The notes beneath the pieces were generated by a model. That model did not search any database. It saw only the letters and a program-made list of their open reading frames with translations, and was not told the origin of the DNA. This document shows, one piece after another, positions 1-8,598 of a DNA stretch of 64,000 nucleotides. Source of the stretch: Prochlorococcus sp. scB243_495D8 (lineage in GTDB: Bacteria; Cyanobacteriota; Cyanobacteriia; PCC-6307; Cyanobiaceae); the NCBI GenBank assembly GCA_000634195.1, contig JFLT01000151.1, positions 1-64,000 on the forward strand, written 5' to 3'. A program made the position numbers and the translations under genes. Each line of letters begins with the position of its first letter. The first letter of the stretch is position 1.

Positions 1-20
1 AAATCTCCCCCCCGCCACCA
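1..20 (+). tRNA. 3' end of a tRNA (partial)
   Basis: The window opens inside what reads as the T-loop (AAAT), the 3' side of the T-stem (CTCCC), the 3' strand of an acceptor stem (CCCCGCC), discriminator A and an encoded CCA. A terminator follows at once. The anticodon lies outside the window, so the isotype cannot be named. The acceptor end of a tmRNA is a less likely alternative. Confidence 0.6.
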
Positions 21-23
21 TTT

Positions 24-49
24 AAAAGCAGCTCTTAGGCTGCTTTTTT
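24..49 (+). terminator. Rho-independent terminator after the tRNA
   Basis: Arms AAAAGCAGC (24-32) and GCTGCTTTT (39-47) pair perfectly around a 6-nt loop and run into a T-tract. It sits 4 nt after the CCA and most simply ends the tRNA transcript. Confidence 0.85.
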
Positions 50-56
50 AGTGGCT

Positions 57-379
57 GCAATATTTACGGGAATTAAAAAACCATAACGTCTTAACTAAAA
101 AGAGTTTAATAAAATTATTTAAGATCCTTTTGAATTGAGAATTTCAAGTTAACTCTAACTATCAGGCCAGTAATGATAAAAAGTATTCCAATGTATGAAT
201 TCAAAGATAGTTCCAAAATATTAAATTAATTTTCTAAATAAATTTTAACTCACAAATCATATCTATTAAATACTCAGAAAAAAAGAATTTAAAAAATTTG
301 AATTTTGAACATTTGCATCTTTAACAAGCAATTTTATAAAGTAGAGTAGGATCTGTCTAATTTAGAAAAATTAAGTTAT
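57..379. other. Intergenic stretch with no recognisable feature
   Basis: AT-rich sequence between the terminator and the first small ORF. I see no convincing ORF, hairpin or tRNA on either strand. It presumably holds the promoter of the next gene. Confidence 0.4.
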
Positions 380-526
380 ATGCAGAATTTGCTACAGCGT
401 GATTTAGGTTCAAGTATGTTATCTATAGCTATCATATTAGGTTGGTTAGGTTTATTTTTTGTATTTTTGAGAGTATTAACAATTTCAATAAAAAGAATCC
501 TTGAAGCGGTTTTTAAAAAATCGTAA
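380..526 (+). CDS. Small single-span membrane protein, 48 aa
   Basis: ATG-initiated ORF MQNLLQRDLGSS... with one long hydrophobic stretch (about residues 14-35) and a basic C-terminus ending KKS. The layout is that of a minimal membrane protein. It lies 71 nt upstream of the DUF2862 gene on the same strand. I do not recognise the family. Confidence 0.55.
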   Translation: MQNLLQRDLGSSMLSIAIILGWLGLFFVFLRVLTISIKRILEAVFKKS

Positions 527-597
527 TTATTGAAATAAATCAATAATTCTGAATTAATCGCATAAATCCTTTGCCACTAGGTATAATAACCTAAAAA

Positions 598-987
598 ATG
601 TCAATTCTAGATAAGGCCAAGATAGGGAATTCCGTTCAAGTTAATTTAGAACTATCTAAGGATAGACTTACCAAAGAAACTATTGATGCAATTAATGTTT
701 CTTCATTGGGGAAAATAAGTGATTTCAGAATAACTGATGGCAAAGGTATTGGAGTTATCTTGAAATTATCTAATGGAAAAGAGCAGTGGTTTTTTGAGGA
801 TGAAATTGATCTTCTCGACGAAAATGGTGATGTAATTAAAAAAAATAATGATAAAAAAGAGAATAATAATTTTATACTTGATTTTTTAAGAGGAATAAAT
901 TATGAAAATAAAAATAAGGTAAGCGAGTTACTTAATCCAATTAACTTTTTTATCTGGCTGTTTGTATCGTTTAAAGATATTTTTTAA
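598..987 (+). CDS. DUF2862 domain protein
   Basis: 129 aa. The N-terminal 75 residues match the cyanobacterial DUF2862 pattern: an IGNSVQV strand, a G-x-I-x-DFRITDG turn, a GIGVIL strand, and the hallmark WFFEDEI at about residues 65-71. The function of this family is not known to me. The C-terminal third is Asn/Lys-rich and ends in a hydrophobic stretch, FFIWLFVSF, which could touch a membrane. It precedes the ABC exporter operon by 75 nt; a functional link is only inference. Confidence 0.75.
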   Translation: MSILDKAKIGNSVQVNLELSKDRLTKETIDAINVSSLGKISDFRITDGKGIGVILKLSNGKEQWFFEDEIDLLDENGDVIKKNNDKKENNNFILDFLRGINYENKNKVSELLNPINFFIWLFVSFKDIF

Positions 988-1062
988 TTGGTTAAAAAAT
1001 TTTCTAGAATAAAAATAATTCAACAATTTTTTAAAAATAGATTTCAATAATTAAAAATTTAA

Positions 1063-2058
1063 ATGGTGAAAAATATTATCGATGTAAGAAATTTATCAAA
1101 GTCATTTGATATCTCTTCCAAAGAACCAGGATTAAAAGGAACAATTAAACATTTTTTTAGAAGACAAACAAAAAGTTTAAAAGTCATAAAAGATATAAGT
1201 TTTGAAATTAAAGAAGGTGAAATAGTAGGTTTTCTTGGTGCTAATGGAGCTGGGAAAACAACAATATTAAAAATGCTTTGTGGCTTAATTTATCCAAGTG
1301 AAGGTTCGATTTTGGTTTCAGGCTACTTACCTTTCAGGAGAAAAGAAAATTTCCTAAAGAATATCACCTTAATAATGGGACAAAAGCAACAGCTTATTTG
1401 GGATCTTCCGCCAATTGAATCATTCTATTTAAATGCATCAATATATGACTTAGATAAGTTCGAAGCTAAAAAAAGAATAAAAAAACTATCGGAAATGCTT
1501 GAAATTGATGAAGAGCTATTCATACCTGTCAGAAAACTTTCACTTGGTCAGCGTATGAAATCAGAATTACTAGCAGCTTTGATACATGAACCAAATATTC
1601 TATTTTTAGACGAGCCTACACTTGGATTAGATATTAATGCACAGAGAAATTTAAGAAAATTTCTTCAAAAATATAATAAGGAAACTAATGCAACGATATG
1701 TCTAACCAGTCATTATATGAAAGATATTACATCACTATGCAAGAGAGTAATATGTGTGCACGAAGGGGAAATATCATATGATGGGAAACTTGACCTACTA
1801 TTAAAAAAACTTTCTCCTGTTAAAGAAATATTAGTAGTTTGTTGCTCAGAAAAGGATGCAATTAAATTAGAAAATTCTGGTTTTACCGTTAAAAATAAAA
1901 TAAAGAATGAAATCACTATAAAAATTGAAAACAACTCTTTTACCTCTTCACTAAAAACCATCCTAAATAATTTTGATATAAAAGACCTTTATATAAATGA
2001 ACCGCCTGTAGATGAAATAATTGGGAAAATATTAGTTAAAAAAAGTTATGATATCTAA
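1063..2058 (+). CDS. ABC-2 exporter ATP-binding subunit
   Basis: 331 aa. Nucleotide-binding domain with Walker A GANGAGKT (59-66), signature LSLGQR (159-164), Walker B ILFLDEP (179-185) and switch His217 in LTSHYM. The signature reads LSLGQ rather than LSGGQ, as is common in ABC-2 exporters of the DrrA/NodI kind. The roughly 90 residues after the core form a C-terminal extension. Its 3' end overlaps the first permease by 11 nt, and that permease overlaps the second by 4 nt, so the three are one translationally coupled operon. The substrate cannot be told from sequence. Confidence 0.9.
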   Translation: MVKNIIDVRNLSKSFDISSKEPGLKGTIKHFFRRQTKSLKVIKDISFEIKEGEIVGFLGANGAGKTTILKMLCGLIYPSEGSILVSGYLPFRRKENFLKNITLIMGQKQQLIWDLPPIESFYLNASIYDLDKFEAKKRIKKLSEMLEIDEELFIPVRKLSLGQRMKSELLAALIHEPNILFLDEPTLGLDINAQRNLRKFLQKYNKETNATICLTSHYMKDITSLCKRVICVHEGEISYDGKLDLLLKKLSPVKEILVVCCSEKDAIKLENSGFTVKNKIKNEITIKIENNSFTSSLKTILNNFDIKDLYINEPPVDEIIGKILVKKSYDI

Positions 2059-2842
2059 TTCTTTTAATCGAAAAATAATCACTTTACTAAAAATCCAATA
2101 TTCAAATATGTTGGAATATAGGGTGGAAATTGCCTTGTGGGCAATTTCAGGAATTATTCCTTTTTTCATGTTAAATATTTGGACTAACAATAGCCTTAAC
2201 GAATCAATAAACATTAGTAATATTATGCTTTCTAGGTATTTCTTGTGTGCTTTTTTTGTAAGGCAATTTTCAGTTGTTTGGGTTGTATTTAGCTTTGAAG
2301 AAGATTCTCTTTTAGGAAAAGTATCCCCATATCTAATTCAACCTTTAAATCCGTTTTTCAGATATTTTACTCAACACATCGCTGAACAAATAACAAGATT
2401 TCCTTTTGCGCTAATAATTGCCTTTTTCTTTTTTATATTTAATCCAGAAAGTATATGGATTCCAAATCTCGGTGTTTTATTCTTATCGATAATATCAACA
2501 TTCTTATCTTTCTTAATTCAATTTTTAATTCAATCAATAGTTGCATGTCTATGCTTTTGGACAGAAAAAGCATCATCAATCGAAAGATTGTTATTCATCC
2601 CAACTTTATTTCTTTCAGGTCTTTTAGCACCGGTAGCTTCCTTTCCCGAATATGTAAAATCTTGGATTTATTTGACTCCTTTTCCATATCTAATCGATTT
2701 TCCTGCAAACTTACTTTCAGGAAATAAAACAAATGTTTTTGTAGGTATTAGCATGCAAATTCTATGGATACTGTTATTTTTCCAAGTATTTAGAAAAATA
2801 TGGTCTGAAGGAACGAAAAAATATACTGCTATGGGATCATGA
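2048..2842 (+). CDS. ABC-2 type permease subunit 1
   Basis: 264 aa, about six hydrophobic segments and no soluble domain. An ABC-2-family permease (DUF990-like layout) paired with the ATPase it overlaps. The N-terminal part carries short charged loops (SMLEYRVEIALW), resembling the start of the second permease (SELEYKTNILID), so the two permeases are probably ancient duplicates forming a heterodimeric channel. Confidence 0.8.
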   Translation: MISNSFNRKIITLLKIQYSNMLEYRVEIALWAISGIIPFFMLNIWTNNSLNESINISNIMLSRYFLCAFFVRQFSVVWVVFSFEEDSLLGKVSPYLIQPLNPFFRYFTQHIAEQITRFPFALIIAFFFFIFNPESIWIPNLGVLFLSIISTFLSFLIQFLIQSIVACLCFWTEKASSIERLLFIPTLFLSGLLAPVASFPEYVKSWIYLTPFPYLIDFPANLLSGNKTNVFVGISMQILWILLFFQVFRKIWSEGTKKYTAMGS

Positions 2843-3633
2843 ATCTAAGAAAATATTTAAAAGTTTACACAAAATTTCTGCATACTTCTTTGGCTTCTGA
2901 ATTGGAATATAAAACGAATATATTAATTGATTTAATTACTGCAATTTTAAGTTTAATAGGTAGTATTTTTTTATTATCTATTTTTTATCAAAACAATAAG
3001 AGTATTGGAGGCTGGGAATTTGAAGAGGCGCTAATAATTCAGGGTATTTACACAATTTTGAATGGAATAACAAATACTTGGTTTAATCCTAACCTCACAG
3101 AAATTGTTAAACACATAAGAGAAGGCACACTAGATTTCGTACTTTTAAAACCTATTGATAGTCAATTTTTTATTTCATTAAAAAAAATAAATCCATCTGG
3201 CTTTTTAGAAATCATACTAGGATTTTGCTTATTGTTAATCTGCATGATTATAAATCAAATAAATATAAATTTAAGTTTTCTGTGTTTATCATTGATTACG
3301 ATGATCTGTTCGATTTTTATTTTATATGGCTTATGGTTTTTTATCTGTACAACTACAATTTGGTTTGTTAAGACTTGGAATGCCATAGAAGTATTAAGAT
3401 CTTTTCTTTATATTGGAAGATTTCCTTTAGATTCATTTTCATTTACTCTAAGAATATTTTTTAGTGTTTTCATTCCTATTGCATTTATAACTACAATTCC
3501 TTCTGAAGTTTTTCTAGGTGTTTATCAATTATGGAAAATATTGCTTGAAGTTGCCGTTGCTACAGTATTTCTTATGACTTCAAGAAAGTTCTGGTTATTT
3601 GCATTAAAATCCTATTCATCAGCATCTAGCTAA
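2839..3633 (+). CDS. ABC-2 type permease subunit 2
   Basis: 264 aa, the same length as the preceding permease, which it overlaps by 4 nt (ATGA). Multi-span hydrophobic protein; the motif IREGTLDFVLLKPIDSQFF is typical of ABC-2/DUF990 permeases. With the two upstream genes it makes a complete half-size exporter. It is convergent with two minus-strand hypotheticals. Confidence 0.8.
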   Translation: MNLRKYLKVYTKFLHTSLASELEYKTNILIDLITAILSLIGSIFLLSIFYQNNKSIGGWEFEEALIIQGIYTILNGITNTWFNPNLTEIVKHIREGTLDFVLLKPIDSQFFISLKKINPSGFLEIILGFCLLLICMIINQININLSFLCLSLITMICSIFILYGLWFFICTTTIWFVKTWNAIEVLRSFLYIGRFPLDSFSFTLRIFFSVFIPIAFITTIPSEVFLGVYQLWKILLEVAVATVFLMTSRKFWLFALKSYSSASS

Positions 3634-3636
3634 ATA

Positions 3637-3903
3637 TTATTTAATAAACTCCCTACATAATTCCCAAATTAATTGTTTACTTTTCAGATTAGAAAGTCTC
3701 GATAATTTCTTAAAGTGAAGTTTAGATTTTTCAACAGATAAAAGCCTACAACTGTACTCAATTTGATGATTTCTAGATATATTTCCTAATTTAATTGCAA
3801 TGTCACAAAGGACAATAAATAAAGTGAGAATAAATACTATCCCAAAAAATTGTGAAAATGATTTTGAATAATTTTCATTTTCAGTTTTTAATTCAAACTT
3901 CAT
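3637..3903 (-). CDS. Small membrane protein, 88 aa
   Basis: Hydrophilic N-terminus, one membrane span at about residues 18-38 (FFGIVFILTLFIVLCDIAI), then a basic, helical cytoplasmic tail with many Lys/Arg. Its start overlaps the stop of the upstream gene by 1 nt, so the two are probably co-translated. Family not recognised. Confidence 0.55.
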   Translation of the reverse strand: MKFELKTENENYSKSFSQFFGIVFILTLFIVLCDIAIKLGNISRNHQIEYSCRLLSVEKSKLHFKKLSRLSNLKSKQLIWELCREFIK

Positions 3904-4130
3904 TACTTAACTATATGTTGAGGGCACTTAATTGCAGCAATAGCAACAGCCGTTACTTTAAAATTTTCTGACTTTTCAATAACCTTTTTAACCTCTAATG
4001 ATCCAAATTTATTACTTGCATCACTGTAGGAAAGAAGTAAAGATTTATAATTATCATGGCCTAGATTTCTATATTCACAGAAATTATCGCCAACATAGTT
4101 CAAAAGAGTAAGTAATGTTAATTCAATCAT
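3903..4130 (-). CDS. Hypothetical protein, 75 aa
   Basis: Short soluble protein. The C-terminal half, KSENFKVTAVAIAAIKCPQ, reads as a helix with a conserved-looking Cys. It is coupled to the following membrane protein by a 1-nt overlap. No family recognised. Confidence 0.55.
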   Translation of the reverse strand: MIELTLLTLLNYVGDNFCEYRNLGHDNYKSLLLSYSDASNKFGSLEVKKVIEKSENFKVTAVAIAAIKCPQHIVK

Positions 4131-4294
4131 TAACGTTTTTGACTAGCAAAGTTCTTACGAATAATACAATGCATGACATTTTTAACAAGTTAAATTACAA
4201 AAAACACTTGCAATCATGAAATAAGATTATTATTCATAAAATTTTAAAGTTTCAAAATTATTTAATAATTTTTTAATTCACTTATACGGAAATC

Positions 4295-4426
4295 ATTAAA
4301 GCACTATCTGTAGTGTATGAGACCCAGTTATTTTGCACTACAGATAGGGGGTTGCAATTTTTAAGAAATTGGTTTAAAAATAAGGTTCCCCATCACCCGG
4401 TCTCACATATGTGAGGCCTTTTTTTT
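4295..4426 (+). ncRNA. Structured small RNA with its own terminator
   Basis: A possible -10 box TATACG (4283-4288) precedes it. A perfect 12-bp stem pairs CTATCTGTAGTG (4304-4315) with CACTACAGATAG (4336-4347) around a 20-nt loop. A terminator follows at 4399-4426. The loop segment TGAGACC (4318-4324) is exactly complementary to GGTCTCA (4399-4405), the 5' arm of the terminator, so a pseudoknot or alternative fold is possible. There is no ORF inside. No same-strand gene lies close downstream, which points to a free-standing small RNA. Family not recognised. Confidence 0.65.
4399..4426 (+). terminator. Rho-independent terminator of the small RNA
   Basis: GGTCTCACA pairs with TGTGAGGCC (one G-T wobble), followed by eight T residues. 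Only the plus strand has the T-run. Confidence 0.85.
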
Positions 4427-4471
4427 GCTTTTAAATTAGTTTTCTCTAAAAGTATTATTTGATAAAAATAG

Positions 4472-4501
4472 TTATTCATTAACCCCTTTGATAATGAATA
4501 A
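4472..4501. repeat. Inverted repeat, 10-bp arms
   Basis: TTATTCATTA (4472-4481) and TAATGAATAA (4492-4501) are exact inverse complements around a 10-nt loop. It lies 77 nt beyond the stop of the minus-strand exporter gene. It may be a weak terminator or mRNA 3' stem for that gene; the T-tract on the minus strand is poor. Confidence 0.5.
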
Positions 4502-4578
4502 TGATAAGAATGAATTAATACTTTTAACTAAAAAACATGCTTTAGACTTTTACATCACAAATTTATGAGTATTCTCAA

Positions 4579-5397
4579 TTAATTTATAAAAAACATTTTT
4601 ATGGATTTAATAAATAAGCTAATACCAACCAAAATACAAACTGTTGTGAAAGTTTTCTTAATAAGTATATTTCCATTTAACTTTGATAAATGAGCCCCGA
4701 AGTATCCTCCTGTAAAAGAGCCAATTATTAATATTAATAATAAATTTGAAGGAACCGATCCTATTTTTGTCAAAAAAACAGCTCCGATAAAATTCCAAAA
4801 AACTCCCACAGTAAAGAATGTCAAACATATAGCTCGAAGAAAATCCATTTCAAAAGTTTTTATTAATAGTATTGTTACAAGCAATCCAGTACCTGAAGAA
4901 ATAGAACCATTTAAAATCCCTATAAGGAAAATAAAAATTGAAAATCTAATTTTATGAACTAAATTAGGCTTATTTTTACCAGAGGATAACCCCAAGTCTG
5001 GTTTAAGGAATGAGTAAAAAGCCAATAATATAGATATTATTCCTAAAATTAAGTACAAATATTTTTCTGATATAAATTCAACTATAGAAGAACCTAAAAT
5101 TACTCCTGGCAATCCAAAAATTAAAATTTGCCAAGCAACACTTATATCATTACCTAAAGATTTGTAATTTCTTAAAGAACCCCCTACTCCTAGTGCTACT
5201 GTTGCTAATTTATGACTAGCCAGAGCCTGATAATAAGGAACACCAGATAAAATCAATGCTGGTAATTGAAGTAATCCTGCTCCTCCTCCAGAAATTGCTG
5301 AGAAAGTATTAGAAAAAAATGATAACAAAAAGATATAAATACTTTTAAATAAAGAATGATCAAAATTTCCGAATAATATTGTTAATAAATAAAGCAT
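4579..5397 (-). CDS. TauE/SafE (TSUP) family membrane transporter
   Basis: 272 aa, seven to eight hydrophobic segments arranged as two related halves. The TSUP pattern is clear: an N-terminal SAISGGGAGLLQLPAL stretch (about 35-50), the following SHKLATVALGVGGSLRN, and a second-half counterpart GSISSGTGLLVTILLI. Members export or import sulfite, sulfoacetate or related organosulfur anions across the cytoplasmic membrane; the substrate here is not evident. It stands alone, divergent from the HNH gene. Confidence 0.85.
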   Translation of the reverse strand: MLYLLTILFGNFDHSLFKSIYIFLLSFFSNTFSAISGGGAGLLQLPALILSGVPYYQALASHKLATVALGVGGSLRNYKSLGNDISVAWQILIFGLPGVILGSSIVEFISEKYLYLILGIISILLAFYSFLKPDLGLSSGKNKPNLVHKIRFSIFIFLIGILNGSISSGTGLLVTILLIKTFEMDFLRAICLTFFTVGVFWNFIGAVFLTKIGSVPSNLLLILIIGSFTGGYFGAHLSKLNGNILIKKTFTTVCILVGISLFIKSIKMFFIN

Positions 5398-5446
5398 TAA
5401 CTATAAATTACCTGTGTTTTAATTAAAGATTATTCTTTTAATAAGA

Positions 5447-5473
5447 AAGATATGACTTAAAAAGTCTTATCTT
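5447..5473. other. Hairpin in a divergent promoter region
   Basis: AAGATATGACTT (5447-5458) and AAGTCTTATCTT (5462-5473) pair at 11 of 12 positions with a 3-nt loop, followed on the plus strand by a loose T-run. It lies between the divergent TauE-like and HNH genes, so it could be an operator or an early terminator in a leader. Confidence 0.4.
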
Positions 5474-5532
5474 ATCTTTTTCAATCATACTTAAAAAAAA
5501 ACTGTTATTATCAAAAAAATATCAAGAATATT

Positions 5533-5874
5533 ATGCATAGCCAAGATGCAATTTACCTTGATCAGTTTTGTCCCAAGATAAGTAATAAAAATTGGAGAGA
5601 ATCACTTAATAGACTTACTAAGTATAAATGTATTTATTGCGGTAAACCCTCAGAATCACTTGACCACCTTCACCCAATGTCAAAAGGGGGGATTAGTAGT
5701 ACTAGTAATTGCGTGCCATGTTGTTTGTCATGTAATGGTAAGAAATCAGATTCAGAAGTTCTTAGTTGGTATAGAAAACAAAATTTTTATGATCCTCGAA
5801 GGGCTATGGCGATACGAGCATGGTTAAATGAAGAATTAAAACTTGCTTCAGTTCTTTTGAACTACTTAAATTAA
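5533..5874 (+). CDS. HNH endonuclease family protein
   Basis: 113 aa. A zinc-supported beta-beta-alpha nuclease core: CxxC at 33/36 (CIYCG), the catalytic SLDHLHP strand (D44, H45), SKGG, then NCVPCCLSC with the second CxxC at 64/67 and N68. Single-domain HNH proteins of this size are common in cyanobacteria; some are nicking or repair enzymes, and the target is unknown. There are no restriction-modification partners nearby. Confidence 0.85.
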   Translation: MHSQDAIYLDQFCPKISNKNWRESLNRLTKYKCIYCGKPSESLDHLHPMSKGGISSTSNCVPCCLSCNGKKSDSEVLSWYRKQNFYDPRRAMAIRAWLNEELKLASVLLNYLN

Positions 5875-5966
5875 AAATGAAATAATAAATTGATTGAGAT
5901 CGGAAAAAATATTTTTGTAAATGGTTAAATAGAGTTTTCCTATTTTGGTAAAAAATGAATTTTTAT

Positions 5967-6161
5967 TTAAATTAATCTTTTTATTTCTGAATTTATTTTA
6001 TCGCTTCTGAAAAGTGCAATATTAGAATAGTCATCTTTCCACATTATAGGCGAATCTATAACCTTTCTCTCTGGAGACTTTACTGAAAAAATTAATCCAA
6101 AAACAAAAAGAATAGTAATCAATATTATCGTCATTACTAATTTGTCTGAAATATTGTTCAT
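5967..6161 (-). CDS. Small membrane protein, 64 aa
   Basis: One span at residues 8-28 (LVMTIILITILFVFGLIF), then a charged tail. It lies 9 nt downstream of the secreted-protein gene at 6171 on the same strand, so probably co-transcribed. Family not recognised. Confidence 0.5.
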   Translation of the reverse strand: MNNISDKLVMTIILITILFVFGLIFSVKSPERKVIDSPIMWKDDYSNIALFRSDKINSEIKRLI

Positions 6162-6170
6162 TAAACTAAC

Positions 6171-6572
6171 CTATCTAGAAAAATTTTTGTCTGGAGTAGT
6201 TTTTTCATAAATTTCAAGAAAATATGATTTAAAGTAATTGACGCCCTCCTTTCCAATCAATCCAATTGAAGGTCCGCAAACATTTACTACTTGCAATGAA
6301 ATTTGATTAGCCAAGTCACTTTTCTCAATCCATTTTTTCTGTGGATTATAAGAAAAAGATATAATGTTTTCAGTTTTTACAATAGCTGATTTCATTGCCT
6401 CATCTTTAGAAAAACCATTTTGAATAGCCTTGCAATATTCCCTAGAGAAATTATTAGTAATCCTATTTTGTAGCAAACTAACACTTGGGTCTGAAGTATC
6501 AAAAGCTAAACCAACTGAAGGTTTTAGTAAAAAACATGTAAATAAAAGAATACCAAAAATGAATTTTAACAA
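6171..6572 (-). CDS. Secreted/lumenal hypothetical protein, 133 aa
   Basis: N-terminal signal peptide (MLKFIFGILLFTCFLL...GLAFD), then a soluble domain of about 110 residues. The segment NFSREYCKAIQNGFSKDEAM resembles RFAKVFCDAKREG in the protein at 25293-25685: an aromatic residue, a Cys followed by a short basic helix and a Gly. A second Cys occurs in VVNVCGPS. It looks like a small exported family; function unknown. Confidence 0.65.
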   Translation of the reverse strand: MLKFIFGILLFTCFLLKPSVGLAFDTSDPSVSLLQNRITNNFSREYCKAIQNGFSKDEAMKSAIVKTENIISFSYNPQKKWIEKSDLANQISLQVVNVCGPSIGLIGKEGVNYFKSYFLEIYEKTTPDKNFSR

Positions 6573-6735
6573 TAGTTATTTATCAACCCTTATTGAAAAT
6601 ATATTAGTTTATTTTAATTTTTTTTTCAATTTAATCTGATAATTATTAACAGCAAATTAAATTTCAATTTATTAAAAATTTAAAGTATTGCAATAAGTTC
6701 AGCAATAATAGTCAGAGGTTTATTTGACTACCAAT

Positions 6736-6957
6736 ATGAACGAATCATTGATGACATTGCTATTTTTCCCTGACTGGACAAATGGATTACCTTCAGACTT
6801 TTTAATCCTTCATTTTTTCGTAGGAGCTGTAATTTTCCCATTCAACATGATTCATGCTAAAGCAAGAAAAATTGATAGTCAGAATCCACAGGAAGCAGCT
6901 AATGGGTATAAAGACTCTGACAATACTACATTTTTTGGGTACGAAGAAATCAATTAG
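6736..6957 (+). CDS. Hypothetical protein with one membrane span, 73 aa
   Basis: The frame is open from a TTG at 6724, but ATG at 6736 (MNESLMTLLFFPDW...) is the more natural start. One hydrophobic segment, FLILHFFVGAVIFPFNMI, is followed by a polar tail. Family not recognised. Confidence 0.5.
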   Translation: MNESLMTLLFFPDWTNGLPSDFLILHFFVGAVIFPFNMIHAKARKIDSQNPQEAANGYKDSDNTTFFGYEEIN

Positions 6958-6992
6958 ATTTCCATAAATTTCTTTAAGGAATTACTTAATTG

Positions 6993-7217
6993 ATGATAAT
7001 TTCCCTAAATACAGCTTTAGATCTCAAAATTTTCAGCCCCAGTGAACCTATAGGAATATTTATTATTCTCTTAGGATTAATATTTACTGGTATGATTTTT
7101 TATATTATTTATGCCGTAAGTACTAATAAAGAATCACTAGAAGATAAAAAAATAAGAACTAAAAAAGAATACTTGCAAAAGGAGAAGATTGGAAAATTAT
7201 TTCCTAAGAAAAAATAA
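6993..7217 (+). CDS. Small single-span membrane protein, 74 aa
   Basis: ATG at 6993 chosen over the overlapping TTG at 6990. One strong span (IGIFIILLGLIFTGMIFYII) is followed by a Lys-rich helical tail ending FPKKK, so the C-terminus is probably cytoplasmic. It lies 35 nt after the previous gene, likely same transcript. Confidence 0.55.
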   Translation: MIISLNTALDLKIFSPSEPIGIFIILLGLIFTGMIFYIIYAVSTNKESLEDKKIRTKKEYLQKEKIGKLFPKKK

Positions 7218-7437
7218 ATTTTATTATTTTATTATTATAAAGATATTTATTTATATTATTAATAATCAAATCAGTAGGATCCAAAAACATAAGCCTTAGT
7301 TCTCTTAAATCAAACATTTATAAAACCTTATTTTAACAATAAAATTTTTTTTACGAGGAGTTTAAATTATCAATAGCACTGAAAATTATTTTCATATCAT
7401 AAAAAAAATGTTAAAAATGGAAAAATGATTTGAAATC

Positions 7438-7941
7438 TTGGAGTCTTCCCCTCAATATCTATTTCTTGCTAGTGGAGTAAATGATGGAGAAGGTTTTTGG
7501 ATTGTAGGAATAAAAAATTGTGATGAAAATATCCTTGAGGACGAAAAACTTTTAGATTGCCATAGAAAAGAATTAATAGGTAATGAATCAGCGAAAGAAA
7601 TTCTTTTAGCAATTAATTTAAACGTAGATAATTTATTAAGTGAACTAAGAAAAAAAAATTATTTAATTGGAAGTCCTTCAATGGGAATTTCATTTGATAT
7701 CCCTTTAGAAATCTTGGAAAATATTTTTGATTTTTGGTTAGATATTTATAAGAATCAAGAAGCATGGGAAGCTTGTATAGGTCTTCTTAAAGTTAGAAAA
7801 AGGATTCCCCTTAAAAACCTAATTGAAAGCGAGAGTCTAAAGGGTAACTCTAAAAAATGGGCTATAAAAATTGAAACTTTACATACCTATGTTCCTTCTT
7901 CAGTTAGAGTTGATAAATCAAATGATCCTATGTGGGATTAA
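7438..7941 (+). CDS. Hypothetical soluble protein, 167 aa
   Basis: The only plausible start is TTG at 7438: an in-frame TGA lies four codons upstream and no ATG occurs near the N-terminus. The protein opens with a beta-rich region (PQYLFLASGVNDGEGFWIVGI) and has a mostly helical C-terminal half. The regular composition suggests a genuine gene, but I recognise no family. Confidence 0.6.
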   Translation: MESSPQYLFLASGVNDGEGFWIVGIKNCDENILEDEKLLDCHRKELIGNESAKEILLAINLNVDNLLSELRKKNYLIGSPSMGISFDIPLEILENIFDFWLDIYKNQEAWEACIGLLKVRKRIPLKNLIESESLKGNSKKWAIKIETLHTYVPSSVRVDKSNDPMWD

Positions 7942-8015
7942 TTTTATCTTTTAATAATCAAAATATTTACTTCGTTGGAGATTTAAGTAAAAATAAAATA
8001 AATAATAATTAAAAA

Positions 8016-8201
8016 ATGAATAAACCATATTCTTTTAGTATCGATGAGATGAATGGTATTGTCGAGGATACATACGCAAAAATAATAAATGAATGTGAAA
8101 ATTTAAAAAAAAATACTAACTGTCCAAATGAGCAAGTAGTAGCACTTTTAAGTGTAATTGCTTCAAATTACGCTATTTCAAACAAAAAAAACAAAAATTA
8201 A
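8016..8201 (+). CDS. Hypothetical protein, 61 aa
   Basis: Short, soluble and helical, with two Cys residues (INECENL, NTNCPNE). It ends 1 nt before the start of the phosphoribosyltransferase-like gene, so the two are tightly linked in one operon. Function unknown. Confidence 0.5.
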   Translation: MNKPYSFSIDEMNGIVEDTYAKIINECENLKKNTNCPNEQVVALLSVIASNYAISNKKNKN

Positions 8202-8202
8202 G

Positions 8203-8598
8203 ATGATAAGTTATTTTACTTGGGTCGAATTTGATAAATGCGTTGAACAGATAGCTAATAAATGTCGGTTTAAGGATTTTTCCGGAATATATGGAGTTCC
8301 TCGTGGTGGATTATGTCTCGCTGTAGCACTAAGCCATAAATTAAAAATTAAATTAATTTCAGAACCAATAAAAAATTCGCTAATAGTAGATGATGTTTAT
8401 GAAACTGGTTTTACATTAAAGAACTATAGGGATATTGAAGGAGCAATGTTTTTTGTATTATTTAGTAAAATTAAACCTACATGGTGGAATACAGTATTTA
8501 TATCTAAAAAAAACCAATGGATTGTTTTCCCTTGGGAAAATACTTTAAATTCAAAAAGTGACCGCGAAGAGTTCATCAAAAAAAGAGGTCTAAGTTGA
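8203..8598 (+). CDS. Phosphoribosyltransferase-like protein
   Basis: 131 aa from ATG 8203, chosen because it follows the previous stop directly; the frame also opens earlier at 8158 inside the previous gene. It carries the type I PRTase signature IVDDVYETG at 61-69 (PRPP loop) and a GVPRGG loop at 31-36. At 131 residues it is shorter than most PRTases and lacks an obvious hood domain. It overlaps the deoxyribosyltransferase gene by 4 nt, suggesting a base/nucleoside salvage pair. Confidence 0.75.
   Translation: MISYFTWVEFDKCVEQIANKCRFKDFSGIYGVPRGGLCLAVALSHKLKIKLISEPIKNSLIVDDVYETGFTLKNYRDIEGAMFFVLFSKIKPTWWNTVFISKKNQWIVFPWENTLNSKSDREEFIKKRGLS

Noticed and set aside
7217..7437. Small ORFs on both strands between 7218 and 7437
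   Set aside because: All are below 30 codons with poor composition; nothing convincing was found.
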